A stretch of DNA of 27,761 nucleotides from UBA1181 sp045601045 (GTDB lineage: Bacteria > Bacteroidota > Bacteroidia > Bacteroidales > Paludibacteraceae): positions 1-27,761 of the forward strand of contig JAZRZA010000056.1 in the NCBI GenBank assembly GCA_045601045.1, written 5' to 3'. The position numbers and the translations under genes were made by a program. Below, in pieces: positions 1-7,856 of the stretch. The notes under the pieces were generated by a model. That model was not told the DNA's origin. It did not search any database and saw nothing but the letters and a program-made list of their open reading frames with translations. The first letter of the stretch is position 1; every line of letters starts with the position of its first letter.

Positions 1-167
1 TTTTGGTACTTGCAATAATGCATCAAGTACGTTGAATAACTTAGTTGAGATAATTCGCTCATGACAATATTATTTTTGAATTGTCGGCGAATTTATAGAT
101 CCAATGATTTCCCTGCAATGTGCTTTCGTCGAACGCTTACAGTGAATTTCATTCTCCTCCATATTTT
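1..167. other. Left-edge stretch without a recognised gene
   Basis: No convincing gene lies here. On the minus strand, just downstream of the secreted protein that ends at 168, a 30-codon ORF (162 down to 70) begins with ATGGAGGAG, and two other short frames overlap it. None matches a family I recognise. The stretch may be the 3' flank of the minus-strand operon or the decayed end of another gene cut by the window edge. Confidence 0.3.
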
Positions 168-1004
168 TTATCGAATTGGAAATACACTAAATACAACTGG
201 TAAAGCTAACGACTTGTTTAATTCTTTCCAAGGGATTGTCTCAATGCCATCTTTGGGAACGAAAGAGATATGATGAACGCAATTGGATAGTTCATCCGCA
301 TATTGTTTGGACGATACTTCGTCCAAATCATTCCACACATTCGTATCCACATCAGATATTTTGATTTTATATATCTTAAAATTTGTGACTTCAAGTTGCT
401 CGTCATGAAAATTCAACTTGAAAAACACCTTTATTTTCATTGCCTTTGTTAATGTGCGGTCATATAACACAAATTTCTGATCAAGTCCATTCTCACCTTC
501 AAAGAAGATATTCTCAACTTTTATATATTGCTGTAGTCTTTTCAAATATGGCATGACCTCTGGATTCTTTATGGGAGATTTTTGATCCTCACTGAGCTGG
601 TAGCAATAAAGGCGATGTGGACTCTGTACCTCTTTCAGTACCAAGGTGTCTTCGCTTACTTTCCATAGCAAGTAAGATTTATCCCAAAAACGTATGGTAT
701 CTCCGAAAGTCATGTATTCATCACTTCTAACAATATCATCAGAAAACCAAGTCTTACAATCTCCGACATGATAATGTGGCGTGGTTCTGGCATTATCGTT
801 AGTGTAATATTCGGTCACACACAAATCATTAAAATATAACCCTTTGGCCGCATACGGATCCCTACATGTGTCGCGACATAGAGAATCCGCGTAAATGCGC
901 TGCAAATCCCAATATTTGGGAGATAATATCGCATTGTATTCCTTGGCAACAATAGTAAAAACAGTCGTTCCCAAAAGGATGATAAAAAGAGCTATTTTCT
1001 TCAT
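168..1004 (-). CDS. Secreted protein of unknown function
   Basis: A 278-residue protein with a clear N-terminal signal peptide: a Lys-Lys start, a hydrophobic core at about residues 4-19, and likely cleavage near Ala20-Lys21. No lipobox cysteine is seen at the cleavage site, so a periplasmic or exported soluble protein is more likely than a lipoprotein. The mature part is rich in Tyr, Asp and Lys with alternating beta-like segments, and has Cys residues near positions 43, 47, 61 and 83. I do not recognise a domain. The start codon lies 36 bases after the stop of the upstream metallopeptidase gene on the same strand, with no terminator between, so the two are probably cotranscribed and may act together at the cell surface. 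Function cannot be assigned. Confidence 0.75.
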   Translation of the reverse strand: MKKIALFIILLGTTVFTIVAKEYNAILSPKYWDLQRIYADSLCRDTCRDPYAAKGLYFNDLCVTEYYTNDNARTTPHYHVGDCKTWFSDDIVRSDEYMTFGDTIRFWDKSYLLWKVSEDTLVLKEVQSPHRLYCYQLSEDQKSPIKNPEVMPYLKRLQQYIKVENIFFEGENGLDQKFVLYDRTLTKAMKIKVFFKLNFHDEQLEVTNFKIYKIKISDVDTNVWNDLDEVSSKQYADELSNCVHHISFVPKDGIETIPWKELNKSLALPVVFSVFPIR

Positions 1005-1040
1005 AAGAAACTACTTAAAGGAAGAAAAATGATGCGTGAA

Positions 1041-3143
1041 TTATCTCTCTATGAAACATTTACTTACGCTTCCATCGCTCATCTTCACCAAATAAATTCC
1101 TTGTTTCATCGTAGAGACTTTTTCTCCGAAAATGGTGTAGATGGCAATTGGATAAATCGGTTCGGAGGATGGATTTGAAACAGCGGTCGTCTCCCCTTTC
1201 AGCTCGTACCCCACTCTCTCCTGGGTGATGTGGATATGAAAGGTGAATCGGGCCACGGCAGTCCTTCCATTCTTCTGATATTTGATAGCCTGTCGGATCG
1301 TAAAGTTGGATCCGTTGGCCACCTTACTAGGATATTGTCCCAATGAAAAGGTGAGACTACCCGCGTCGAATTCACTGAAAACAAAGCCCGAAGCGTAGTC
1401 GCAGCGGTCGCCACTAGCGGAGAACCAATGTCCGTATCCATTGGCTGATGACGCGGTGTTGCTGATCATTCCATTGGCATTGACCGCATAGAACATCGCC
1501 TCTCCATCATTGGGCCCCGCACTATTCCAAGCTTTCAACAAGCCTCCTATCGACGAAGCCTGCATCTGAAAGGCGGTGCCAAGATAAGATGCGGCGACGC
1601 CCTCAACCCTCAAGTCGATGCTTTGGTAGTTGCTGGATGATGCCGGAAAATAGACATCGTACGTGAGCTCCACATCGTGGATATCTTCCCCTTCGTTGAT
1701 GGTTGCCGCACCGAAGATATTGGTGCCTTTAAACTCGACGGTATAGGGCCACTGGTCGTCGTTTGTGATATTATCGTCCCACTTGTGTTGGATGTACTCC
1801 GAAGGTGCGGGAGAGATGACCAGAAAGAGTCTTTTCACCCCTTCCGGAATGATGCAACTCGCCACCCCACTCGCCTCTTGGTTCACATCTGGATTGGCGC
1901 AATATATTTTATCATCATAAAGGGATCTCCTTGAGCCATCCTCCATAAGCGCCACATATCCGACATGGAATCCGCGGGACGAATATTGAGAGAAGTTGTT
2001 ATAGGCAGATACATTGGCTGTCGAGAACTCCTTACCATCAAAATATTGCTTGGTGTCTCCCTTGGCAAGCGGAGCGTTGCTCTTGAGCGAAGTGATTTCC
2101 GCGAGGATCTCCTCTCCCGCCTTAGGTACATTTAGCTGAACGACGTTGAAACCTGTGCTTTGAGGGCAACTGCTATAGCTTACCTGGTATTTAGCGTTTC
2201 CTAACGCAATATAATCATAACGGTATGTTCCAATGTACGGATCCGCCTCGTCGCGAGCGGTTTCGATATCTATGGTGGCCATCTTCAGGGCGTATCGGAA
2301 ATATTCCATATAGAGTTCCTCCGCATTCCAACCCATCATTTGCATCCAACTTTCATTCGGATCTACTCCTCGTCCGGCATTGAAGCGCCAAAGTTTTCCG
2401 ATGGCATCGATGCCATATTTCTCCGCAAGATAGTAGTGCCACCAATAGGATTGGTAACGATGCCATTCGTGCGTCATGGCGTAGTTGTGCGTGTTTTGGA
2501 ATAGGTCCCAGCTTTGGGCCCACTTCAGTTCGGGATAGGATTGGTTGGATTGCCACTGTGCGGTCTGTTCCCAAAATGTGGATCCATTGCCTATGGCTGT
2601 ACGGAATCCCGCATATCCCTTTAGGTCTGCATACACTTGGTATTGGAAAGAGTGGCCAACCTCATGTCCGACGGAATGTCCGACAGGTTTGCTTGTACTT
2701 GGGCTGAGCCAAAGAGCGCCGATGACATCGTCGTAACCGCCTCCGTAGCATACCCATTCGGTCGTATGGTTGAGCAGAATCATCATTTTGTATTTCGACA
2801 CATTGGAGTGGCTTTCGTCGCAGAAGGCCAATTGACCGACATTCATGGCATAGAAGCCTTCACACTTTTTCAGCAAATCATCTATGTTCACACTGTAAGC
2901 CGAGGGGGCGTATGTGGGATTTGTAGCGCCATAATATTTATCCCAATAGACAATGAAGTTGTCGCTCTCCTTCGAACGGGTTTTGGACCATGTATATTGG
3001 TTGTTGGGATCATTTTCGCTATAAATCAACGTGTCGGTCCTGTTTTGCCATTCACGCGGAATATAGAGGCTCTTTTGAGCTAATACGGTTGCGGGAAAGA
3101 TGCAACATAGGAACGTCAGAATGGAGAGAGTTTGTGTTTTCAT
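1041..3143 (-). CDS. Secreted zinc-metallopeptidase-like protein (DUF6055/DUF4859 type)
   Basis: A 700-residue exported protein. Residues 1-22 are a signal peptide ending in Leu-Ala before Gln. Residues 155-164 contain GHSVGHEVGH, including an HEVGH (HExxH) zinc site with His160, Glu161 and His164; Glu192 in the following FWEQTAQW segment could be the third ligand, as in gluzincins. This region resembles the DUF6055 family of secreted putative peptidases. Residues of about 490-650 resemble DUF4859, a beta-rich module common in Bacteroidota surface proteins. The last 45 or so residues (IYTIFGEKV, then GIYLVKMSDG) look like a shortened type IX secretion C-terminal sorting domain. It is divergent from the CotH gene at 3244 and precedes the secreted gene at 168. 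Protease activity and substrate are inferred from the motif only. Confidence 0.8.
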   Translation of the reverse strand: MKTQTLSILTFLCCIFPATVLAQKSLYIPREWQNRTDTLIYSENDPNNQYTWSKTRSKESDNFIVYWDKYYGATNPTYAPSAYSVNIDDLLKKCEGFYAMNVGQLAFCDESHSNVSKYKMMILLNHTTEWVCYGGGYDDVIGALWLSPSTSKPVGHSVGHEVGHSFQYQVYADLKGYAGFRTAIGNGSTFWEQTAQWQSNQSYPELKWAQSWDLFQNTHNYAMTHEWHRYQSYWWHYYLAEKYGIDAIGKLWRFNAGRGVDPNESWMQMMGWNAEELYMEYFRYALKMATIDIETARDEADPYIGTYRYDYIALGNAKYQVSYSSCPQSTGFNVVQLNVPKAGEEILAEITSLKSNAPLAKGDTKQYFDGKEFSTANVSAYNNFSQYSSRGFHVGYVALMEDGSRRSLYDDKIYCANPDVNQEASGVASCIIPEGVKRLFLVISPAPSEYIQHKWDDNITNDDQWPYTVEFKGTNIFGAATINEGEDIHDVELTYDVYFPASSSNYQSIDLRVEGVAASYLGTAFQMQASSIGGLLKAWNSAGPNDGEAMFYAVNANGMISNTASSANGYGHWFSASGDRCDYASGFVFSEFDAGSLTFSLGQYPSKVANGSNFTIRQAIKYQKNGRTAVARFTFHIHITQERVGYELKGETTAVSNPSSEPIYPIAIYTIFGEKVSTMKQGIYLVKMSDGSVSKCFIER

Positions 3144-3179
3144 GGAAATAGTCTTCTAAAGCGTTGTTTGATTATGGTT

Positions 3180-3210
3180 CAAAGATAAATATTAAATAAT
3201 AATTTCTAAA
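3180..3210 (-). promoter_or_regulatory. Promoter of the metallopeptidase operon
   Basis: On the minus strand TATCTTTG (3187-3180) exactly matches the Bacteroidota -7 element TAnnTTTG. A TTTAG at 3210-3206 sits at about the right distance for the -33 element (TTTG consensus). Transcription should begin near 3173, giving a leader of about 30 bases before the start codon at 3143. Confidence 0.6.
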
Positions 3211-3243
3211 TTAGCGGTTGATATTTTTAACGCTAAAACAAGG

Positions 3244-6200
3244 ATGAAAAAAGATAAATGGATAACGGGTGCGTTGCTCTTCGCATCTATCGGCTGTGTA
3301 AAGGCGGAGATCTCGATCACGGAGATCATGACCAACAATGTTTCCACCATCGTCAGCGATCAATATAATTACGATGGATTCGTCGAGTTTTACAACGATG
3401 GCGAAAGTGTCGATCTGAAGGGATGGACAGTAAAGAACCTAAAAGAGGGAAATCTCAACTGGCAAGTCCGTTTGGATTCCACCCACATCTTGCCTACCGG
3501 TTATTCACTTCTCTTTTTTGGTAAGAGCGAGACGGGAAGCCGTACCGCTTCAAAGGTCCAACCCAATTACGTCGGAAGAGTCGGACAAAAACTCACCACC
3601 GATGCGGGTGTGATCCTTTTTGAGAAGGATGGTCAGGAGATGTCGCTCTCCTATCCTACTCAATACCCTCACCTCTCCTATTGCGAGGCGGGATTCATGG
3701 CCCCTTCTCCAGGAAAAGAAAATAATCCGTTCGTCACAGTCATCACCAATCGGGTCACTGCCCCTTTGTTCAAAACTGGATTGCCAGGATTGCATGAAAA
3801 TGCTCAAACCGTGGAGTTGGCTTGCGGTACGGAGGGTGCGAAAATTTATTACACATTAAACGGAGACGCCCCTACACCAGAGACGGGAACCCTCTACAAT
3901 GGCCCAATAGTGATCGAGAAAACAACGGTTTTGCGTGCGAGAGCCTACAAAGAGGAGATGCTTTTCAGCGAAATCCTCACAGGTAGTTTCATCCTTCCCG
4001 AAGAAAATTTCAATGATTGTAAGGCATTGGGTGAACGGTTGCCTATCGTCTCCCTTTCCGCAAACAACGAGGATCTTTTCAGCGATATGCTCGGTATGTA
4101 TGTCGAAGGAACGAATGGCTCCACAAAGGGTTGTTACGCAGTTCCTTATAACTTCCAACAAGATTGGATCCGTTCCGCCAATTTTGAGTATATTCTCGAT
4201 GGAAAGGTGGTGGATAGCCAAGAGGTGGAGATCGGTGTCTATGGTGGTTGCACCAGAATCCATGTTGCGAAAAGCTTGAAAATCAAAGCCAACAAGCGTT
4301 CGGGAAAAAACAAGATGAACTACAACTCCTTCTTCGCCGGCCGTTCATACAAAAAGGTGAAGAGCCTTGCGTTGAGAAACGGTGGAAACGGCTATTCTTA
4401 TGTTGTGCCTCGATGGCGTGATATGTTCATCCAGCACCTGGCCGATGGTATGAACCTCGACAAACAGGTGGCCCAACCCGTCTCATTCTACTTGAATGGC
4501 ACCTATTACGGCATGATGATTCTTACGGAACGTACCGACGAAGACTACCTTTACCACAACTATGGTTTGGATGAGGAGGAGATAGACCTGTTGAGCGTCA
4601 ATTCCGCTGGTTACCATATCGAAGTGGGTACCAAAGATGCCTACAACGAGATGATCAACTATGCCAGCAAAAATTACGACAAGGCGGAATTCTACGAGCA
4701 AATGGAGAAGATGATGGATGTTGATGAATACGTCGATTATCAAATCCTTGAACAATATGTCGGCAACACGGATTGGGTTTCCAATAATACGAAGATTTGG
4801 CGGAAACGTGATGGCGGAAGATTCCGTTGGATCGTGTATGACACCGATTTCGGCTTGTCGAAAGCGACGGCTGTCGATAAGGATATGATCCAATTCGCCA
4901 CCTCCGAAAAGGGAACGGAACCTTGTTGGACACTACTCAAGTCTTGTCTGAAGAACGAAGATTTCCGATGGAAATTCCTCGATCAATACCTTGACCGTCT
5001 TGAGAACCAATTTACAGACGAGCGAATCGACACGAAGCTCGATTCCATCTGGAATATGACCAAGCGTGATATGTGCGCCACCATCAAGCGCTCCGGCTTC
5101 TTGGATTGCCCAGGAAATCCAGACTCGTATGACCTGGAGATTGAGAAAATGCGCACGTTCGCCAAGGAGAGAAAAGGATATGTGGTCGAGCAGTTGAAAA
5201 AGGAGTTCGGTTTGGGAGATGACACCGTCCAGATCAAGATAAGAACAGTCTTCCCGAATGACGAAACGCCTGACTTCTCCTTCCTGCTCAACAAAAGAAT
5301 GCACAAAGAGTTGAAATACAACGCTTGGGCCTTTTCGGGCGAGTGCATGAAGGTGGAGCCAGCGGTGCCTTACGGATATAGAATCGTTCGTTGGGAGATC
5401 AACAATGTCGCTGTAAAAAATGAGGATGGCAGCAAATATTTGGAGGAGACATTGACAACTAAGGCTGAAAGCGGCGAATGGAAGGTGACCATCTACTTCG
5501 AGCATGATCCGAACACGCTCTTGCCTGCCAACCTATGTCTGAACGAAATCTGCGCATCCAACGAGACTACCCTCGATGAAAACGGAGATGCACCCGACTG
5601 GATCGAAATCTACAATGGTGGTGACCAGGCGGTCGATCTCGCCGGAATGATCCTCGAAAACGAAACGAAAGCGGTTCGCTGCACCATTCCTACGGGCTAT
5701 AGTGAGACCGTTGTGCCAGCAGGTGGCTACAAACTGTTGTGGGCCGATAAAAAGGCTGAATTGGGTCCTTTGCACCTGAATTTCAAGTTGGGCGCCACCG
5801 AGTCTGAAAAAGTCTCATTACGCCGCTACTACCACGACAGTGAGGTTGAATTGAGTAGCCTATTGTACGAACCTCATCAGGCCGATGAGTCGTATGGTAG
5901 GGAAACCGATGGGGCCACCACTTTGCAACTATTCGCCAAGTGCGTGGATGACGAGGGAAATGAGTTGATGACCGCCACGCCACTCTCCGCGAACGGAAGC
6001 GTGCGCTGTCCGAATACGGTTGGGGTGGAAAAATCGACGATGGATGCGTGCGAAAGATCGCTCTATGTCCAAGGCAAGCGACTGACTATCCTGCATGCCA
6101 AGGGGTGCGAAATTCGTCTATATGCGCTCTCCGGCGATTGCATTGGCACCATAGAACCCGATTCTGACCATTACCATACTACCCTATCCTTGCCAGGCGT

Positions 6201-6249
6201 TTACTTGGTGAAAATAGCGGATAAATGCTGGAAAATCGTGGTGGAATAA
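3244..6249 (+). CDS. Secreted CotH-family protein with lamin-tail domains
   Basis: A 1001-residue exported protein. Signal peptide about 1-21. Lamin-tail domain about 22-160 (start ISITEIM, later GFVEFYNDGE and APSPGKEN). Chitobiase C-terminal-like beta module about 172-250 (YYTLNGDAPTPETGTLYNGP). CotH kinase-like domain about 265-600, with SLKIKANKRSGK at 344-355 (candidate nucleotide-binding lysines), NTDW at 508-511 and a metal-binding DTDFGL at 533-538. A beta segment follows at about 680-755, then a second lamin-tail domain about 760-880 (DWIEIYNGGD) and a C-terminal region ending GVYLVKIADKCW that resembles a sorting domain. CotH proteins phosphorylate secreted proteins in spore formers; activity of the Bacteroidota versions is not established. 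The protein at 20711 has the same domain order. Confidence 0.88.
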   Translation: MKKDKWITGALLFASIGCVKAEISITEIMTNNVSTIVSDQYNYDGFVEFYNDGESVDLKGWTVKNLKEGNLNWQVRLDSTHILPTGYSLLFFGKSETGSRTASKVQPNYVGRVGQKLTTDAGVILFEKDGQEMSLSYPTQYPHLSYCEAGFMAPSPGKENNPFVTVITNRVTAPLFKTGLPGLHENAQTVELACGTEGAKIYYTLNGDAPTPETGTLYNGPIVIEKTTVLRARAYKEEMLFSEILTGSFILPEENFNDCKALGERLPIVSLSANNEDLFSDMLGMYVEGTNGSTKGCYAVPYNFQQDWIRSANFEYILDGKVVDSQEVEIGVYGGCTRIHVAKSLKIKANKRSGKNKMNYNSFFAGRSYKKVKSLALRNGGNGYSYVVPRWRDMFIQHLADGMNLDKQVAQPVSFYLNGTYYGMMILTERTDEDYLYHNYGLDEEEIDLLSVNSAGYHIEVGTKDAYNEMINYASKNYDKAEFYEQMEKMMDVDEYVDYQILEQYVGNTDWVSNNTKIWRKRDGGRFRWIVYDTDFGLSKATAVDKDMIQFATSEKGTEPCWTLLKSCLKNEDFRWKFLDQYLDRLENQFTDERIDTKLDSIWNMTKRDMCATIKRSGFLDCPGNPDSYDLEIEKMRTFAKERKGYVVEQLKKEFGLGDDTVQIKIRTVFPNDETPDFSFLLNKRMHKELKYNAWAFSGECMKVEPAVPYGYRIVRWEINNVAVKNEDGSKYLEETLTTKAESGEWKVTIYFEHDPNTLLPANLCLNEICASNETTLDENGDAPDWIEIYNGGDQAVDLAGMILENETKAVRCTIPTGYSETVVPAGGYKLLWADKKAELGPLHLNFKLGATESEKVSLRRYYHDSEVELSSLLYEPHQADESYGRETDGATTLQLFAKCVDDEGNELMTATPLSANGSVRCPNTVGVEKSTMDACERSLYVQGKRLTILHAKGCEIRLYALSGDCIGTIEPDSDHYHTTLSLPGVYLVKIADKCWKIVVE

Positions 6250-6270
6250 ACGACCTCATAGGCCATAAAC

Positions 6271-6307
6271 GAGAAGGGGCTGTGCCAATTTGGAACAGCC
6301 CCTTCTC
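6271..6307. terminator. Bidirectional terminator
   Basis: A perfect 13-bp stem (GAGAAGGGGCTGT with its complement, 6271-6283 and 6295-6307) with an 11-base loop. It lies between the convergent CotH gene and the minus-strand gene that ends at 6355, so it can serve both. Flanking T-runs are short (CTGTTT on plus, GTTT on minus). Confidence 0.75.
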
Positions 6308-6354
6308 CTGTTTAGAGGCGTAATTAGCCGCCATAACGTCAAGCCAAGAATCTA

Positions 6355-7419
6355 TTATTCGCCATCGCCTTCCAACCATTTTTCAGCCGTTTCATAGTTA
6401 AAGGCCCCATCTTTCACGATGGTGGTAATCAATGAACTTTTATACTGTATGAAAGCCTGCTTCTTCTCTTCGATGGGAACGAGCGATTTTTGGTAATCCC
6501 TTGTAGTCATTGTTCCCGCATGGAGTTTTGCCTTATTGGCGCGCCGTTCCTCCAAGAGTAGCTGCATCTCTTGTTGGTGGATAATTTTCCGCTTCTGATA
6601 CTCCTCGCGCAGACGCGACAATTCCGACTGGTTGTACTGGATATAGAGATCGTGAATTTTCTGCTGTTTATGCTCTAATCTTTTTTGCAGTTCTCCTATC
6701 TGTCTCTCCAGAGTCGGGATTCGATAGTCACGAAACACCAAGGTTGTTTTCAAGGCGGATAGTTCGCTGAATTCGTTGTTTTGTAGCTTTTCGTACACCT
6801 CCTGTAGGGTGTACGACGCATAGATCTGCTTTGCTTCGTTGTAACGACGGTTTACCTCCACAAAACTTTTCCAAACACCAGAGAAAGATCTGTGGCTGAT
6901 GACTTCGGTCGTGCCGTCCGGATAGACGCAGCGACAACTGTTGCAGCCGCTGAGCGGGCTTCCCGCGATATGATAAGTCAAAGCCTCCTTCCCCTTTTCA
7001 TCGTACAAATTGTCGCAATCGGCCGAGAGCCACCACTCTAAATAGACACCCAAAGTGGGCGATTTGAATCCATTGGTGCCGATATAAGCCAATCCGTTGG
7101 TAATTTCCACCGGTGCGAGGAACATACGGCTATCTCGCATGATAAGGTCGGCATGGTTCAGAAAAAAGAAGGCGTTTTGGAGAAAGAAATTGCGGTTCTC
7201 CTCCTGTTTCAATGCCAATTCATTGGGAATTACGGGTGCTGGCCTTCGCTTCCCTATGACAAGATAACGGCCTGTCGTATCCAACTTCACATCGTCAGAA
7301 ACGATTTTTTCGGTCGCGCATGGCTTGGGAAAACAATCCAGTACATTGCCGTTCAACAATACAATTTTGTTCTCTGGGAAACCCATGGAAGGGTTGTTGC
7401 AAACATCTTTTTTTTCCAT
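6355..7419 (-). CDS. Unrecognised protein with C-terminal coiled coil
   Basis: A 354-residue protein with no signal peptide or membrane segment, so probably cytoplasmic. Residues 1-180 look globular and contain several aromatic-rich strands and a cysteine cluster (GCNSCRC, Cys159, Cys162, Cys164) inside SPLSGCNSCRCVYPDG, which could bind metal or form disulfides. Residues of about 190-335 are almost entirely helical and rich in Glu, Lys, Gln and Arg with heptad-like Leu/Ile spacing, consistent with a long coiled coil. The tail (FNYETAEKWLEGDGE) is acidic. I do not recognise the family. The gene stands alone between a terminator and an accessory non-coding region, with a long leader of its own. 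A structural or scaffold role is only a guess. Confidence 0.75.
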   Translation of the reverse strand: MEKKDVCNNPSMGFPENKIVLLNGNVLDCFPKPCATEKIVSDDVKLDTTGRYLVIGKRRPAPVIPNELALKQEENRNFFLQNAFFFLNHADLIMRDSRMFLAPVEITNGLAYIGTNGFKSPTLGVYLEWWLSADCDNLYDEKGKEALTYHIAGSPLSGCNSCRCVYPDGTTEVISHRSFSGVWKSFVEVNRRYNEAKQIYASYTLQEVYEKLQNNEFSELSALKTTLVFRDYRIPTLERQIGELQKRLEHKQQKIHDLYIQYNQSELSRLREEYQKRKIIHQQEMQLLLEERRANKAKLHAGTMTTRDYQKSLVPIEEKKQAFIQYKSSLITTIVKDGAFNYETAEKWLEGDGE

Positions 7420-7433
7420 TGGAAATCATTTTT

Positions 7434-7446
7434 AATGTTAAACATT
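7434..7446. repeat. Small perfect palindrome before the 7419 start
   Basis: AATGTTAAACATT is a perfect 6+1+6 inverted repeat located 15 bases upstream of the start codon at 7419 and inside the predicted leader. It could be an operator or a small hairpin, but it is short and AT-rich and may be chance. Confidence 0.3.
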
Positions 7447-7453
7447 CACATCG

Positions 7454-7495
7454 TCACTTGTCCACCGTGGCTTGGGCCGGAAGCTCGGTTGGCAT
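7454..7495 (-). CDS. Possible 13-residue leader peptide
   Basis: Within the predicted leader of the 7419 gene, ATG at 7495 opens a 13-codon ORF (MPTELPAQATVDK) that ends 34 bases before the main start. A purine-rich AGGGGG immediately precedes the ATG. No run of a single regulatory amino acid is seen, so classic amino-acid attenuation is not indicated. It is also the end of a longer open frame on the same strand. Low confidence. Confidence 0.2.
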   Translation of the reverse strand: MPTELPAQATVDK

Positions 7496-7550
7496 CCCCC
7501 TGATGTAGAGGTACTCTTGATGCACTTTTTTTGTTGGCCTTATGATGATG

Positions 7551-7583
7551 CGAATGTAGAACAAAATTTGGGAAATCACCAAA
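7551..7583 (-). promoter_or_regulatory. Candidate promoter for the coiled-coil gene
   Basis: On the minus strand TTTG (7583-7580) is followed after 21 bases by TACATTCG (7558-7551), one mismatch from TAnnTTTG. Transcription would start near 7544 and leave a leader of about 125 bases before the start codon at 7419, long compared with the 10-30 base leaders predicted for several other genes here. Confidence 0.45.
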
Positions 7584-7623
7584 TATTCGAGAAATTTTTT
7601 CAAATAAACACACGGTTCTTTCA

Positions 7624-7655
7624 TTTGAAACAAAAATTTTCTTCTTTTATTTTTG
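7624..7655 (+). promoter_or_regulatory. Strong consensus promoter in a gene-free region
   Basis: TTTG (7624-7627), exactly 20 bases, then TATTTTTG (7648-7655): a full match to the Bacteroidota -33/-7 promoter. Predicted start of transcription near 7660-7662. No protein-coding gene follows; the next elements are two hairpins and a T-run. A second -7-like box, TACATTTG at 7696-7703, lies inside the transcript but lacks a good -33 element. Confidence 0.6.
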
Positions 7656-7660
7656 CATAC

Positions 7661-7743
7661 CTTGGGTATTATGCGGTTTTTCCAAGGAAAATCTATACAT
7701 TTGCACACAGCAGTGCCGAAGCACCGCTCGTTAGTGTTTTTTT
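7661..7743 (+). ncRNA. Candidate small RNA of about 80 bases
   Basis: The transcript expected from the promoter at 7624-7655 starts at an inverted repeat, CCTTGG (7660-7665) with CCAAGG (7682-7687). It then has a stable hairpin at 7709-7728 (AGCAGTGC, loop CGAA, GCACCGCT; seven of eight pairs), extended by ACAC (7705-7708) with GTGT (7734-7737), and ends in a run of seven T (7737-7743). Promoter, folded body and terminator therefore fit a complete small transcription unit. No convincing ORF lies in it. Family and targets are unknown; the assignment rests on sequence layout only. Confidence 0.45.
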
Positions 7744-7756
7744 ATTTGACATTTTT

Positions 7757-7850
7757 AAATTATTTTTATATTTTAAAGGCGATTTTCAAGGCCGACGTGA
7801 TGTCGTTTTTGAGAGATCGCCTTTATTTTTACTATGTAAAAATAATAATT
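7757..7850. repeat. Long imperfect hairpin
   Basis: AAAGGCGAT (7775-7783) pairs perfectly with ATCGCCTTT (7816-7824). The AT-rich flanks continue the complementarity with small bulges from about 7758 to 7850. Inside, TCAA/TTGA and CGAC/GTCG (loop GTGAT) pair again. The whole can fold into one stem of roughly 90 bases. It lies between the small-RNA candidate and the decayed transposase, and could be an RNA element, a terminator, or a miniature or residual element end. No target-site duplication was identified. Confidence 0.45.
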
Positions 7851-7856
7851 ATTTTC

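Noticed and set aside
70..162. Minus-strand 30-codon ORF beginning ATGGAGGAG, with overlapping short frames that end in IYKFADNSKIILS
   Set aside because: Could be a broken gene, but frames are too short and no family is recognised; noted only in the edge feature.
61..273. Plus-strand ORF of 70 codons at the left edge
   Set aside because: It overlaps the end of a well-supported secreted gene on the other strand, has no promoter or family features, and looks like a shadow frame.
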